A DNA stretch of 64,000 bases from Terriglobia bacterium. GTDB taxonomy: Bacteria; Acidobacteriota; Terriglobia; Bryobacterales; Bryobacteraceae. Below the pieces are notes generated by a model. That model saw nothing but the letters and a program-made list of their open reading frames with translations, did not search any database and had not been told where the DNA came from. Shown here piece after piece: positions 26,143 to 34,461 of the stretch. The position numbers were made by a program, and so were the translations under genes. Within the stretch, counting starts at the first letter, position 1; each line of letters begins with the position of its first letter. The stretch lies in assembly GCA_025363475.1 (NCBI GenBank), contig JANYDS010000043.1, positions 1 to 64,000 on the forward strand. The letters run 5' to 3'.

Positions 26143-27222
26143 CTATCGGAGCTGAGTTGTATGGATCAAACCGTTCTCTTCCCACGCAGCCAGCACCGAA
26201 CCATCGCCCAGCGCAACCAGATTCGGATACCCGCCCTCAGCCGCAATCTGCACCGGCACCTTCGAGCCAGGCGTCAGGACCCGCAAGCCCTTGTCGCTTG
26301 AAAAAGCCACGTATAGACCCTTCGCCCCAGCAGCAACAGCAACATCCTTGCCCTCCGCAACGCGAACCTCCGGGCGTCCAGGATTAGCCACATAAACCTC
26401 CTTGCCACGCCGCCAGGCCGTCACAACTTCGCCGTGATCCACCGCAATCCCGCCGCCATCCATCGGGCAGGCATCCAGTTTCCACGTACCTTCACCCAAC
26501 TTCTCCGCCGCACTGAAATGAATTCCATCCGCCGAATGCACCAGATACAAATCGCGCGAACCACCCAGCGCATTGCGCCACATCACCTGAATCTGCCCCC
26601 TGGCATCAATCGCTAAAGCCGGATCGCAGCACTGACAAATCGTCCCGTCAGGCGAAGCATATATCAACACGTTCTTGCCCCAGGTCAGCCCGCCATCAGT
26701 AGAGCGCGCTCCATAAAGCTGAGTGCCAGTCGCTCGCAAATCAAGCCAGGCAGCGAACAAATTCCCCTTCGCATCCGCCACAATCGCATGCAGGCCTTCA
26801 CTGGCGGCGGCAGGCGTGTCGTTAATGACTCCCGTTCGCGTCCAAACCTTCCCGCCGTCAAGGGACCGCCAAACCGCCAAATCACCCTGCTCCGGCAGTC
26901 CATGCGCATGATTATTCTTCGATACTTCCTTCCCCGCCACAGCCGTGACCAGAATGGAATCGCGCAGAATTGTAACGCGCGGACCCCGATGCCGTCCCAG
27001 CGCCAGCGCGCCGGTATCAGCCACCTTCACCCTGGGATCAAAAGTCCGCCCGCCATCCGGCGACGAAGCAAAGTAAATCCCGGCACCACCCCCATACGCA
27101 ATCACAGTCTTGCCGAACGCGGAAGCCAGCTGGGGCTGACGAAACTCAACCGCTTCTTTGACTGGCTGAACCTCAGCCGCCAGTCCTGCATACAGCATCA
27201 ATGAAAGCGCAATCGTGATCAT
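26143..27222 (-). CDS. Secreted sialidase-like BNR/Asp-box repeat protein
   Basis: 359 aa with a short signal peptide (IALSLMLYAGLAAE). It is a six-bladed propeller of the sialidase superfamily with three Asp boxes (SPDGGRTFDP, SLDGGKVWTR, STDGGLTWGK). A Cys cluster DGTICQCCDPALAID sits in the middle and may bind metal or form disulfides. The Arg triad of true sialidases is not obvious, so enzymatic activity is doubtful. The start at ATG 27222 is supported by the GAGGTG site just upstream. Confidence 0.82.
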   Translation of the reverse strand: MITIALSLMLYAGLAAEVQPVKEAVEFRQPQLASAFGKTVIAYGGGAGIYFASSPDGGRTFDPRVKVADTGALALGRHRGPRVTILRDSILVTAVAGKEVSKNNHAHGLPEQGDLAVWRSLDGGKVWTRTGVINDTPAAASEGLHAIVADAKGNLFAAWLDLRATGTQLYGARSTDGGLTWGKNVLIYASPDGTICQCCDPALAIDARGQIQVMWRNALGGSRDLYLVHSADGIHFSAAEKLGEGTWKLDACPMDGGGIAVDHGEVVTAWRRGKEVYVANPGRPEVRVAEGKDVAVAAGAKGLYVAFSSDKGLRVLTPGSKVPVQIAAEGGYPNLVALGDGSVLAAWEENGLIHTTQLR

Positions 27223-27288
27223 TAATTCACCTCTCTGAAGTCTAACGCCAAAATCTCCCAGCCTCCCGCCCTGCGACAATTAACCGCA

Positions 27289-27317
27289 TTTTCATTAGCG
27301 AAAATCGTCCCTATACT
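27289..27317 (+). promoter_or_regulatory. Sigma-70-like promoter of Oar-like receptor gene
   Basis: TTTTCA (27289-27294) and TATACT (27312-27317) are separated by 17 bases. Transcription would begin at about 27324-27325, on the GTG start codon of the receptor gene, implying a leaderless message. No ribosome-binding site precedes that GTG, which fits. Confidence 0.4.
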
Positions 27318-27324
27318 GAAAATC

Positions 27325-30099
27325 GTGTTACGCTCTTTTTCCCTCATCTGCCTCTTCGCGGCGCTTGCCGCAGCCCAGGAAACAATCAACAACGCCAGCG
27401 TAGGTGGCTTGGTAACTGACCCCTCCGGTGCCGCCGTCGCCAGCGCTCAAGTCACGGCGCGTCAGCCCGCCACCAATATTTCCAGCAAGACAGAAACCGA
27501 TTCCAAAGGTCGCTACCGCTTCCCGTATCTCAGCGTCGGTAAATGGGAACTCACAGTCCACAAAGAGGGCTTTCATGAAATTGTGCGGCCCGTGACCCTG
27601 ACACTGGGTTCCGCTTTTGATGTACCCTTCGCGCTCATGATCGGTTCCGCCGAAACTCGCATGACCGTCTTCGCTGAAACCGAACTTCTCGAAGAAGCGC
27701 GCAGCCAGATCGCAGGCACCGTCTCACAGGAAGAAATCCGCAGCCTCCCGCTCAACGGGCGCAATTTTCTGGACCTCGCCCTGCTCATCCCCGGTGTTTC
27801 CCCCACCAATACCGCCAGCAACCAACTCTTCGCAGAAACCTCCGCAGTCCCAGGGCAGGGTATCTCCGTGGGTAGTCAGCGTAACTTCTCCAATAACTTC
27901 ATCGTCGACGGTCTGTCCGCCAATGATGACGCCGCCGGACTCAGCGGTATCTTCTACGGTCTCGACGTTGTGAATGAATTTCAGGTGGTAACTTCAGGCG
28001 GGCATGCAGAGCTCGGCCGCGCACTCGGTGGTTACATCAACATGGTCACAAAAAGCGGCACCAACAAACTGCACGGTGACCTCTATGGTTACTTCCGCAA
28101 TCAGCGATTCAACGCAGCCAATCCTCTTTCCAATACCAGACTCCCGTCCACGCAGACGCAATATGGAGCTAGTCTGGGCGGCCCGCTGAAGCAAGACCGT
28201 ACCTTTTATTTCGCCAATTTCGAGCGTCGCGAACTCAACCAAAGCGGACTCATCACAATCCTTCCCGCCAGCGTTAGTGCCATCAACGCGCGCCTCACAA
28301 CCGTTGGCTATCAGGGTACGCAGATCACAACAGGCCTCTATCCCAATCCGGTTCACAACACTAATTTCCTGGCGAAGATCGATCACCAGTTCAGTGACCG
28401 CGACCAGTTCAGCGCTCGCTACAGTTTGTATGACGTCAACAGCCGTAACTCACGCGGTACCGGCGCCCTCAGCGCCGCCAGTGCCTCCGCCGGCCTCGCC
28501 GATACAGACCAGACCGTGGCCCTTGGCAACATCTTCACCATCTCCCCCCGGCTGGTCAATGAAACTCGCGCCCAGTACACACGCGGCAGTCTCAACGCAG
28601 CGCCCACTGATCAACGGGGGCCGGCCGTCAGTATCTCTGGAATTGCGGGATTCGGAACGCTCTCCGGATCACCCTCAGGCCGCTTCAATAACCTTTATGA
28701 AATTGTCGACAGCCTCTCGTACCGGGCTGGAGTCCACGCACTCAAGGGTGGTGTCGATCTGCTCTACAACGGCGACAGGATCTTCTTCCCGCGTTCATTC
28801 CGCGGCGCGTACACATTCTCATCGCTCGCCAATTTTCTTGCCGGAACTTACAATAACTCCGGGTACACCCAAACGTTCGGGAACAATACTATTCCGCAGA
28901 AAAACAATAACCTCGGTTTCTACTTACAGGACGAATGGAAAGTAACTTCACGTCTTACTATGAACGTTGGCCTTCGTTACGACCTGGAATACTTGAAATC
29001 CATCAACACAGACAAGAACAACTTCTCGCCCCGCCTGGGATTTTCCTGGACGCCGCTCGCGTCACGCCGGACCATCGTCCGCGGCAGCTTCGGTTTGTTC
29101 TATGACCGCGTCCCGCTTCGCGCTCTGGCAAACGCATTGCTTTCGAGCGGCAACACCACCACCCTCACCGGTACCTCCCAAGTCAATGTAAGTCTCTCAC
29201 CCACTCAGGCGGGTGCTCCGGTATTCCCGAATATCCTGCTCGCCAATGCAGTCTTGCCCGCAGGCGTCCTCGTCAACTTCACCACCATGGATACCAACAT
29301 ACAAAACGCCTATTCCGAGCAAGGCAGCCTCGAAGTCGAGCAGCAACTGGGCGGTCACAGTACCGTCACTGCAGCTTTTGAACACCTGCGTGGTCTCCAC
29401 CTGATCATCTCGCAAAATCAGAACGCGCCCACCTGTGTGGCCGCAGGCACCAACAACGCCTGCCGGCCCAACACTGCTTATGGGAATAACAGCCAGTACC
29501 GATCGCAGGCGGATTCCAACTACAATGCCCTCCACCTGTCTTTCCAGCAAAGGCCCGTTAAGTGGGGTAACTATCGCGTGTCTTACACATGGTCGCGGGC
29601 GATGGATAACGTCGGTGAGTTTTTCTTCAGTTCACCCATCGATCTGACTAATATCTGGAAAGATTACGGACGTTCTGATGATGACCAGCGGCACCGCATC
29701 GTCGTTGACGGTACGGCTCGCGCGTACGGTCTTGAACTTGGCGGCATGATGCAGTATTATTCAGCGCTGCCGCTCAACATCACCTCCGGCTTAACGACAA
29801 TTGCGGGTACAGCGGGCCGCCCACTCGTCAATGGCGATTTTGTCGGGCGTAACGTCGGCACAGGCAATGATTTCTTCACCGTCAGTACGCGCCTCAGCCG
29901 CACATTCCGTCTTACTGAGCACATCAAAGTGCAGGCTCTTGCGGAAGCGTTCAACTTACTCAACCACCGCAACAATCTGACGCGAAATGGCGTATTCGGC
30001 GCAGGCGCGTACCCCGCGGCACCCTCAGCCACGTTCGGCCAGGTAACCGCAGTCGGGGATCCCCGCAGCCTTCAACTCGCGCTGCGGTTTATGTTCTGA
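27325..30099 (+). CDS. Oar-like TonB-dependent receptor with carboxypeptidase-regulatory domain
   Basis: 924-aa outer-membrane protein. A signal peptide (SLICLFAALAAAQ) precedes a carboxypeptidase-regulatory-like Ig domain (about 22-110; GGLVTDPSGAAVASAQVTAR, SVGKWELTVHKEGF). Next comes a plug domain (about 130-230; LPLNGRNFLDLALLIPGVSP, NNFIVDGLSANDD) and a long beta-barrel (LHGDLYGYFRNQRFNAANPL to a C-terminal aromatic residue in LQLALRFMF). This layout is the Oar-type family, amplified in Acidobacteria and thought to import glycans or peptides. The GTG start is directly preceded by a promoter-like sequence. A SnoaL-like gene follows after 7 bases. Confidence 0.92.
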   Translation: MLRSFSLICLFAALAAAQETINNASVGGLVTDPSGAAVASAQVTARQPATNISSKTETDSKGRYRFPYLSVGKWELTVHKEGFHEIVRPVTLTLGSAFDVPFALMIGSAETRMTVFAETELLEEARSQIAGTVSQEEIRSLPLNGRNFLDLALLIPGVSPTNTASNQLFAETSAVPGQGISVGSQRNFSNNFIVDGLSANDDAAGLSGIFYGLDVVNEFQVVTSGGHAELGRALGGYINMVTKSGTNKLHGDLYGYFRNQRFNAANPLSNTRLPSTQTQYGASLGGPLKQDRTFYFANFERRELNQSGLITILPASVSAINARLTTVGYQGTQITTGLYPNPVHNTNFLAKIDHQFSDRDQFSARYSLYDVNSRNSRGTGALSAASASAGLADTDQTVALGNIFTISPRLVNETRAQYTRGSLNAAPTDQRGPAVSISGIAGFGTLSGSPSGRFNNLYEIVDSLSYRAGVHALKGGVDLLYNGDRIFFPRSFRGAYTFSSLANFLAGTYNNSGYTQTFGNNTIPQKNNNLGFYLQDEWKVTSRLTMNVGLRYDLEYLKSINTDKNNFSPRLGFSWTPLASRRTIVRGSFGLFYDRVPLRALANALLSSGNTTTLTGTSQVNVSLSPTQAGAPVFPNILLANAVLPAGVLVNFTTMDTNIQNAYSEQGSLEVEQQLGGHSTVTAAFEHLRGLHLIISQNQNAPTCVAAGTNNACRPNTAYGNNSQYRSQADSNYNALHLSFQQRPVKWGNYRVSYTWSRAMDNVGEFFFSSPIDLTNIWKDYGRSDDDQRHRIVVDGTARAYGLELGGMMQYYSALPLNITSGLTTIAGTAGRPLVNGDFVGRNVGTGNDFFTVSTRLSRTFRLTEHIKVQALAEAFNLLNHRNNLTRNGVFGAGAYPAAPSATFGQVTAVGDPRSLQLALRFMF

Positions 30100-30106
30100 T
30101 AGGCAA

Positions 30107-30508
30107 GTGGACAAAAACAATACCGCCATCGTAGAAGGAATGTTCGCAGCTTTCGCCGGAGCTGACCTGCCCGCAATTCTGGAGACCCTGGCCGCTGATG
30201 TTGACTGGGTGTTTGAAGGCCCGGCCGCAATCGCCTACGCCGGGCGTTTCAAGGGTGTCGACGGTGTAGTGAGTTTTCTCACCGCCATGATTGGCACTTT
30301 AGACAGGCCGGTCTTCGTACAGGAATCGATCCTCGCCGAGGGTGACAAGGTGGTGAATACGGGCCGGTTTTCAGGCACCGTGAAGGCCACAGGGAAGGCT
30401 TTCGAATGCGCCTGTGCCCACGTGCTCACTCTGCGGGACGGCAAAATCACACAGTTTCTGGACTTTGCCGACACTGCCCAAATAGCCGCAGCCTACACGG
30501 CAGGCTAA
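30107..30508 (+). CDS. SnoaL-like (NTF2-fold) protein
   Basis: 133-aa single-domain protein of the SnoaL/ketosteroid-isomerase-like cone fold. Family features include VEGMFAAFAGADLPAILETL, DVDWVFEGP, YAGRFKGVDGVVSFL and HVLTLRDGKITQFLDFADT. Members act as small hydrolases, isomerases or binding proteins; the substrate is unknown. It starts with GTG 7 bases after the receptor stop, so it is probably in the same transcript. Confidence 0.85.
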   Translation: MDKNNTAIVEGMFAAFAGADLPAILETLAADVDWVFEGPAAIAYAGRFKGVDGVVSFLTAMIGTLDRPVFVQESILAEGDKVVNTGRFSGTVKATGKAFECACAHVLTLRDGKITQFLDFADTAQIAAAYTAG

Positions 30509-30835
30509 CTATTTCTTTGGTGCTTCTGCTGCCGGTTTCGCCACTTGTACTTTGTGCAGGGCCATATCGCCGTCGTAAACAGTAGCCGTAATCTGATCAC
30601 CGGTCTTGATGGTTTTCAGGACAGCCGGGTCGTCGACTTTGTAATCCATCACCATCGGATCCATCCAGCCGGCCACTTTTTCATTGTTCACTTTGAGCGT
30701 GCCTTCCTTCGCATTGACACCCTCAACCTTGCCTTTGAAGACGTAAGATTTCTTGCTGGAAGCCTGGCCGAAGCAAAGCGCCGCTATAAGAAGACTTGCA
30801 GTCAGTACTGTAGTGACTTTTTTGAATGCTTTCAT
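30509..30835 (-). CDS. Periplasmic CusF-like copper-binding protein
   Basis: 108 aa with a signal peptide (TASLLIAALCFG). The OB-like domain of CusF-type proteins is seen: KGKVEGVNAKEGTLKVNNE, then AGWMDPMVMDYKVDDPAVLK. The Trp-Met-x-x-Met-x-Met set WMDPMVM corresponds to the Cu(I) site of CusF. It overlaps the cytochrome P460 gene upstream by 4 bases (ATGA), so copper handling and the haem protein are expressed together. Confidence 0.82.
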   Translation of the reverse strand: MKAFKKVTTVLTASLLIAALCFGQASSKKSYVFKGKVEGVNAKEGTLKVNNEKVAGWMDPMVMDYKVDDPAVLKTIKTGDQITATVYDGDMALHKVQVAKPAAEAPKK

Positions 30836-31395
30836 TTTTCCGTCTTTTCCTTATATGTCCCGTGTTCCTTCGCGATACTGATCAGCGTCGGATAGAACTG
30901 TACGAACGTATTATCGACTGCGCCATTCTGCGCATGGCAGCTATAGCAGGAGGCTGTCGCCGCAATCGGCTTTGCCGTCGCTATACCTTTGCTCAGGTCG
31001 TAAAACTTCCACTTCCTGCCAGCCTTCACTTCCGCCTCGATTCCCGAAACTGCGCCTTGAACTTTGCCGCCGTTATTGATCGAAACCTTCGTCGCCGCTT
31101 CCCTTACTTCCAGCACAAACATCGTATTGTCAGGCCACGTCCCGGTCTTGAGAAACTCCCGATACGCCGGAGGGTTCACGAAAACATTGTCGAAGCGCGG
31201 CTCGCCAGTCGCTGATCCGAGCGGCCCATAGGTCATACCCAGCCCGGAACTCAGAAACATCCACTCGCGGTAATGGCCCGGCGCTGTGAGTTGCCCGTCT
31301 GCCGTGAAGACCGGTACATCAGGTTTATAAACATCGCCACTCGCCAGCATCGCCAGCGCCGCCAGGCCAGCCGCAATCACAGGGAGTCTTCGCAT
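30832..31395 (-). CDS. Cytochrome P460-family c-type haem protein
   Basis: 187-aa exported protein with a signal peptide and the P460 domain: GHYREWMFLSSGLGMTYG, FDNVFVNPPAYREFLKTGTW, MFVLEVREA and the haem attachment site CYSCH (Cys150, Cys153, His154). P460 cytochromes oxidise hydroxylamine or detoxify NO-related species in nitrifiers and methanotrophs; in Acidobacteria the substrate is unproven. The Lys cross-link residue is not assignable with certainty. It is coupled to a CusF-like gene and divergent from a RegB/RegA redox sensor. Confidence 0.88.
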   Translation of the reverse strand: MRRLPVIAAGLAALAMLASGDVYKPDVPVFTADGQLTAPGHYREWMFLSSGLGMTYGPLGSATGEPRFDNVFVNPPAYREFLKTGTWPDNTMFVLEVREAATKVSINNGGKVQGAVSGIEAEVKAGRKWKFYDLSKGIATAKPIAATASCYSCHAQNGAVDNTFVQFYPTLISIAKEHGTYKEKTEK

Positions 31396-31483
31396 CTTGA
31401 ATCAACTATCCCGTGATTTTGAACAGCCTGTCAATCGGACGCGACAATTTACCGCATCGCCCTTTCCCGCCCGACTCTCTATC

Positions 31484-32848
31484 ATGAAAACGATGCAGGT
31501 ATCAGTTACCGACACCCCGGTGAACGGTCCGACCCTTGATCTTCGTGCCGCAGCTGATCTTGCGCCCGATCTCGCACGTCCCTGGGTGGTCCGCATGCGT
31601 TACGGCATGCTGGCCGCACAGCTTGCCCTGCTGGTTTTCCTGGGCGTCGGCCTGCGTGAAGATCTGCCGCTCGGGTGGCTCGCCATCCCGCTCGCCATCA
31701 CCGTCATCAGCAACCTGATCCTCAGTCGCAACCCCCAAATTCTGCTGGGTGGCCTCTTCTGCCTCGATACGATCTGCCTCACCGTTGTACTCGGCCTGAC
31801 CGGCGGCCCCATGAACCCGTTCAGCCTGCTCTACCTTGTCCAGATCATGCTGTCCGCCATGATCCTCAGCAAATCATGGACCTGGATCCTCGGTTTCCTC
31901 TCCACCTTCTGCTTCGGCCTGCTCTTCTGGTTCAACCGCCCCGTTCCCGCATTCTCCCCCCACCATGTGGAAGAGGGCATCAGCCTGCATTTGATCGGCA
32001 TGTGGATCGCCTTCGCGATAGCCGCGCTGCTGATTACATTTTTCATCGGTAAGGTGGCCGAAGCCGTTCGTCAGCACGAACGTGAAACTCTCGATCTGCG
32101 TGACCGTCTGGCTAAAAGTCAGCGCCTGGCTTCCCTGGTCACGCTGGCCGCCGGTGCCGCCCACGAACTGGGCACACCGCTCGGCACCATCGCCATCGTG
32201 GCCAGGGAACTGGAACGGGCCGCATTGCAGCACAAAGATGGCTACGCAACTCCTGGCACTGAACTCGACAATACCGTCCTTGATGAGACCATCCTCGAAG
32301 ACGCCAGACTGATCCGCGCCGAAGTCGCCCGGTGCCGCCTGATCCTGCAGCGGATGAGTGCCGACGGGGCGGAAACGCCCGGCGAAGCCTCCGTTCTTGT
32401 CGCTCTTCCCCACGTTCTGTCAGACGTGGCGGCACGCTTCGGGCGTTACCCCGAACTTCGTGTCATTCACACTGGCACTGAGAATCAGCCAATGGTTATA
32501 CTTCCCCGCGAGGCTACCGTACAAGCGGTGGCGGCGCTGGTAAAAAATGCACTCGATGCCAACATCGACCACCGCCCGGTCAGCCTCAAAGCGGAACTCG
32601 CCAACGGTCACGTGCGCTTCGTCGTTGAAGACAAAGGCTCAGGGATGCACCCTGAGGTGCTCAGTCATATTGCCGAGCCATTCTTTACAACGAAAGAGCC
32701 GGGCCTTGGCATGGGCCTCGGAACGTTCCTGGTACGCGTGTTTGCCGAGCACCTGAATGGTCGCCTTTCCTTCGATTCCGTAGTTGGTCGCGGCAGCACC
32801 GTTACGCTCGAATTCCCGGTCGAAATGGCGCAAAATGCACCCGCCTGA
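31484..32848 (+). CDS. RegB/PrrB-type redox-sensing histidine kinase
   Basis: 454-aa membrane kinase. Six hydrophobic segments (about residues 35-190) include the quinone-site signature GGPMNPFSLLYLVQI (107-121). The H box AAGAAHELGTPLGTIAIVA with His227 is nearly identical in pattern to RegB, and an HATPase domain follows (VKNALDAN, EDKGSGMHP, TKEPGLGMGLGTFLV). RegB proteins read the redox state of the quinone pool and phosphorylate RegA. ATG 31484 was used; a TTG at 31397 would add 29 residues. The gene overlaps the response regulator by 14 bases. Confidence 0.9.
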   Translation: MKTMQVSVTDTPVNGPTLDLRAAADLAPDLARPWVVRMRYGMLAAQLALLVFLGVGLREDLPLGWLAIPLAITVISNLILSRNPQILLGGLFCLDTICLTVVLGLTGGPMNPFSLLYLVQIMLSAMILSKSWTWILGFLSTFCFGLLFWFNRPVPAFSPHHVEEGISLHLIGMWIAFAIAALLITFFIGKVAEAVRQHERETLDLRDRLAKSQRLASLVTLAAGAAHELGTPLGTIAIVARELERAALQHKDGYATPGTELDNTVLDETILEDARLIRAEVARCRLILQRMSADGAETPGEASVLVALPHVLSDVAARFGRYPELRVIHTGTENQPMVILPREATVQAVAALVKNALDANIDHRPVSLKAELANGHVRFVVEDKGSGMHPEVLSHIAEPFFTTKEPGLGMGLGTFLVRVFAEHLNGRLSFDSVVGRGSTVTLEFPVEMAQNAPA

Positions 32849-33386
32849 CCAATCGACCGCGCTGCTCATTGATGACGATGACGTCTTTCGCGGACGCCTC
32901 GCCCGTGCTTTTGGAAGTCGCAACTGGACCGTGCAGGAAGCCGCAGATGCTGATCAGGCCCTCATCCTCACCAGCCAGCTTCGTCCCGATCTGATCCTGG
33001 TTGATCTGCGCATGCCCGGTCGCGACGGCCTCGATCTCATTCCTGACCTCCGCTCCCGCGAGCCCGAAGCCGTCATCATCGTTCTTACTGGCTATGGCAG
33101 TATCGCCACCACGCTCGCAGCCACCCGACTCGGTGCCGATCATTACCTCAGCAAGCCCGCTGACGTGGATCAAATCCTCGCCGTTTACGACGCGGTTTCG
33201 CTAGGCGACGAGGACGCCCCGGGATCGTTTCCGTCCTCTGTGCCGTCGCTAGCGCGTGTGGAGTGGGAGCACATTAACCGTGTGCTCACTGATTGTCATG
33301 GCAACATCTCACAGGCGGCCCGCCTGCTGGGGATCCACCGCCGCTCACTACAGAGAAAGCTCTCTAAGTACCCGCCGGGTCAGTAA
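32835..33386 (+). CDS. RegA/ActR-type response regulator
   Basis: 183 aa. The receiver domain has the acidic pocket LLIDDDDVF, phosphoacceptor Asp57 in ILVDLRMPGRDG, Thr in IVLTGYGS and Lys in YLSKPAD. A short linker leads to a Fis-like helix-turn-helix (GNISQAARLLGIHRRSLQRK), which resembles the RegA/PrrA/ActR family. It regulates energy-metabolism genes in relatives; targets here are unknown, the divergent P460-CusF pair being the nearest candidates. Confidence 0.92.
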   Translation: MHPPDQSTALLIDDDDVFRGRLARAFGSRNWTVQEAADADQALILTSQLRPDLILVDLRMPGRDGLDLIPDLRSREPEAVIIVLTGYGSIATTLAATRLGADHYLSKPADVDQILAVYDAVSLGDEDAPGSFPSSVPSLARVEWEHINRVLTDCHGNISQAARLLGIHRRSLQRKLSKYPPGQ

Positions 33387-33726
33387 CTACCGGATCGCCC
33401 AGGGCCAGCAGATCGGTAAGATGCTGCGGCGCAAATGAACCACTCGACCACTCGGAGTCTTTCGCCAGCCGAATCCCTACAAAATAGCCGTAGTCACGGT
33501 AAACACAGTAGGTGACATCCCCCGAGTATTTTCGATTTCCCATCGAAAGCGTGATCGCTACACCGGGGAATATCTCTTCCTCTACCTGTACGCAGGTACC
33601 CAGCGGAGAAATATCTTCGAGGACTGCCTCCACAGATCTCAAAACATTCCCGTCGCCGCGCCAATCCAGACGAATCAATTCCGAACATAAGAAACGGCCT
33701 TCCCTCCGCCGTTCATTCGTTTGCAT
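33364..33726 (-). CDS. PilZ-domain protein (c-di-GMP binding)
   Basis: 120 aa made of a single PilZ domain. The RxxxR motif lies in ERRREGRF and the second motif in EDISPLGTCVQVEEE (D/NxSxxG), both contacting c-di-GMP in this family. Start taken at ATG 33726, which places the RxxxR motif near the N-terminus; a further 15 codons upstream are possible. Its 3' end overlaps the regulator gene by 23 bases tail to tail. It could respond to the diguanylate cyclase encoded later in the window, but that is inference. Confidence 0.82.
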   Translation of the reverse strand: MQTNERRREGRFLCSELIRLDWRGDGNVLRSVEAVLEDISPLGTCVQVEEEIFPGVAITLSMGNRKYSGDVTYCVYRDYGYFVGIRLAKDSEWSSGSFAPQHLTDLLALGDPVVTDPAGT

Positions 33727-33780
33727 ATGCACTATATCGGCTGAATGCAGGCGGAAAATTATGCTCCGCACCGATCTGAC

Positions 33781-34413
33781 TTACGTAAGATCTGAATTGC
33801 TCTGGAAGAAATGGCCCATTTTCTCGCGTTTGGTTTCAAGGTATCCGCGGCGTGATTCGTGTTCCTCAGCGATGCAGGGAACGCGCTCCGTTACTTCAAT
33901 CCCGGCGTCTTCCAGTGCTTTCACTTTGTCCGGGTTATTCGACATCAGCCGCACGCGCCGAATGCCCAGGTGCTTGAGGATGGCGCCCGGCAGGCAGTAA
34001 TTGCGAAGGTCGCTTTCAAAACCCAGTTGCTCATTCGCCTCAATCGTGTCCGCACCCTGGTCCTGCAATTCATATGCGCGTAACTTGTTCATCAGCCCGA
34101 TACCACGGCCTTCCTGGTGTTCGTAAATGATCAGGCCGCGCCCTTCCGCCGCTATCGCTTTGAGTGCGATCTCAAGCTGCGCACGGCAGTCGCAGCGCAG
34201 GCTGTGAAAGACATCACCGGTCAAACACTGCGAGTGAATCCGCATCAGCGGGCTCTCACCATCGCTAAGAGCTTCGCCCATGATCAGCACCACAGCCTCT
34301 TCGAGTTTGCTGCCCGTATGACCCTCAAAGCCATAGATCCGAAACAGCCCGTACTCGGTGGGGAAATGGGCTTGTGCAGCCTGGTTCAGGCGAAATGTAG
34401 GGGATTCATCCAT
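33781..34413 (-). CDS. ribA: GTP cyclohydrolase II
   Basis: 210-aa single-domain enzyme opening the GTP imidazole ring in the first step of riboflavin synthesis. The Zn-binding region HSQCLTGDVFHSLRCDCRAQ contains the three cysteines, and EHQEGRGIGLMNKLRAYELQ and ANEQLGFESDLRNY are diagnostic. It is not fused to a DHBP synthase (RibB) domain, so ribB must lie elsewhere. Divergent from the LytS-like kinase gene; the short space between them holds the promoters. Confidence 0.95.
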   Translation of the reverse strand: MDESPTFRLNQAAQAHFPTEYGLFRIYGFEGHTGSKLEEAVVLIMGEALSDGESPLMRIHSQCLTGDVFHSLRCDCRAQLEIALKAIAAEGRGLIIYEHQEGRGIGLMNKLRAYELQDQGADTIEANEQLGFESDLRNYCLPGAILKHLGIRRVRLMSNNPDKVKALEDAGIEVTERVPCIAEEHESRRGYLETKREKMGHFFQSNSDLT

Positions 34414-34423
34414 TTAGGTTCAG

Positions 34424-34453
34424 TTGGGATCAGGTGGGAATACCCATTATAAT
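34424..34453 (+). promoter_or_regulatory. Sigma-70-like promoter of LytS-like kinase gene
   Basis: TTGGGA (34424-34429) and a perfect TATAAT (34448-34453) are 18 bases apart. The ATG at 34462 begins 8 bases after the -10 box, so the transcript would start at or within a few bases of the start codon. No ribosome-binding site can fit. Confidence 0.5.
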
Positions 34454-34461
34454 GAGCACCG

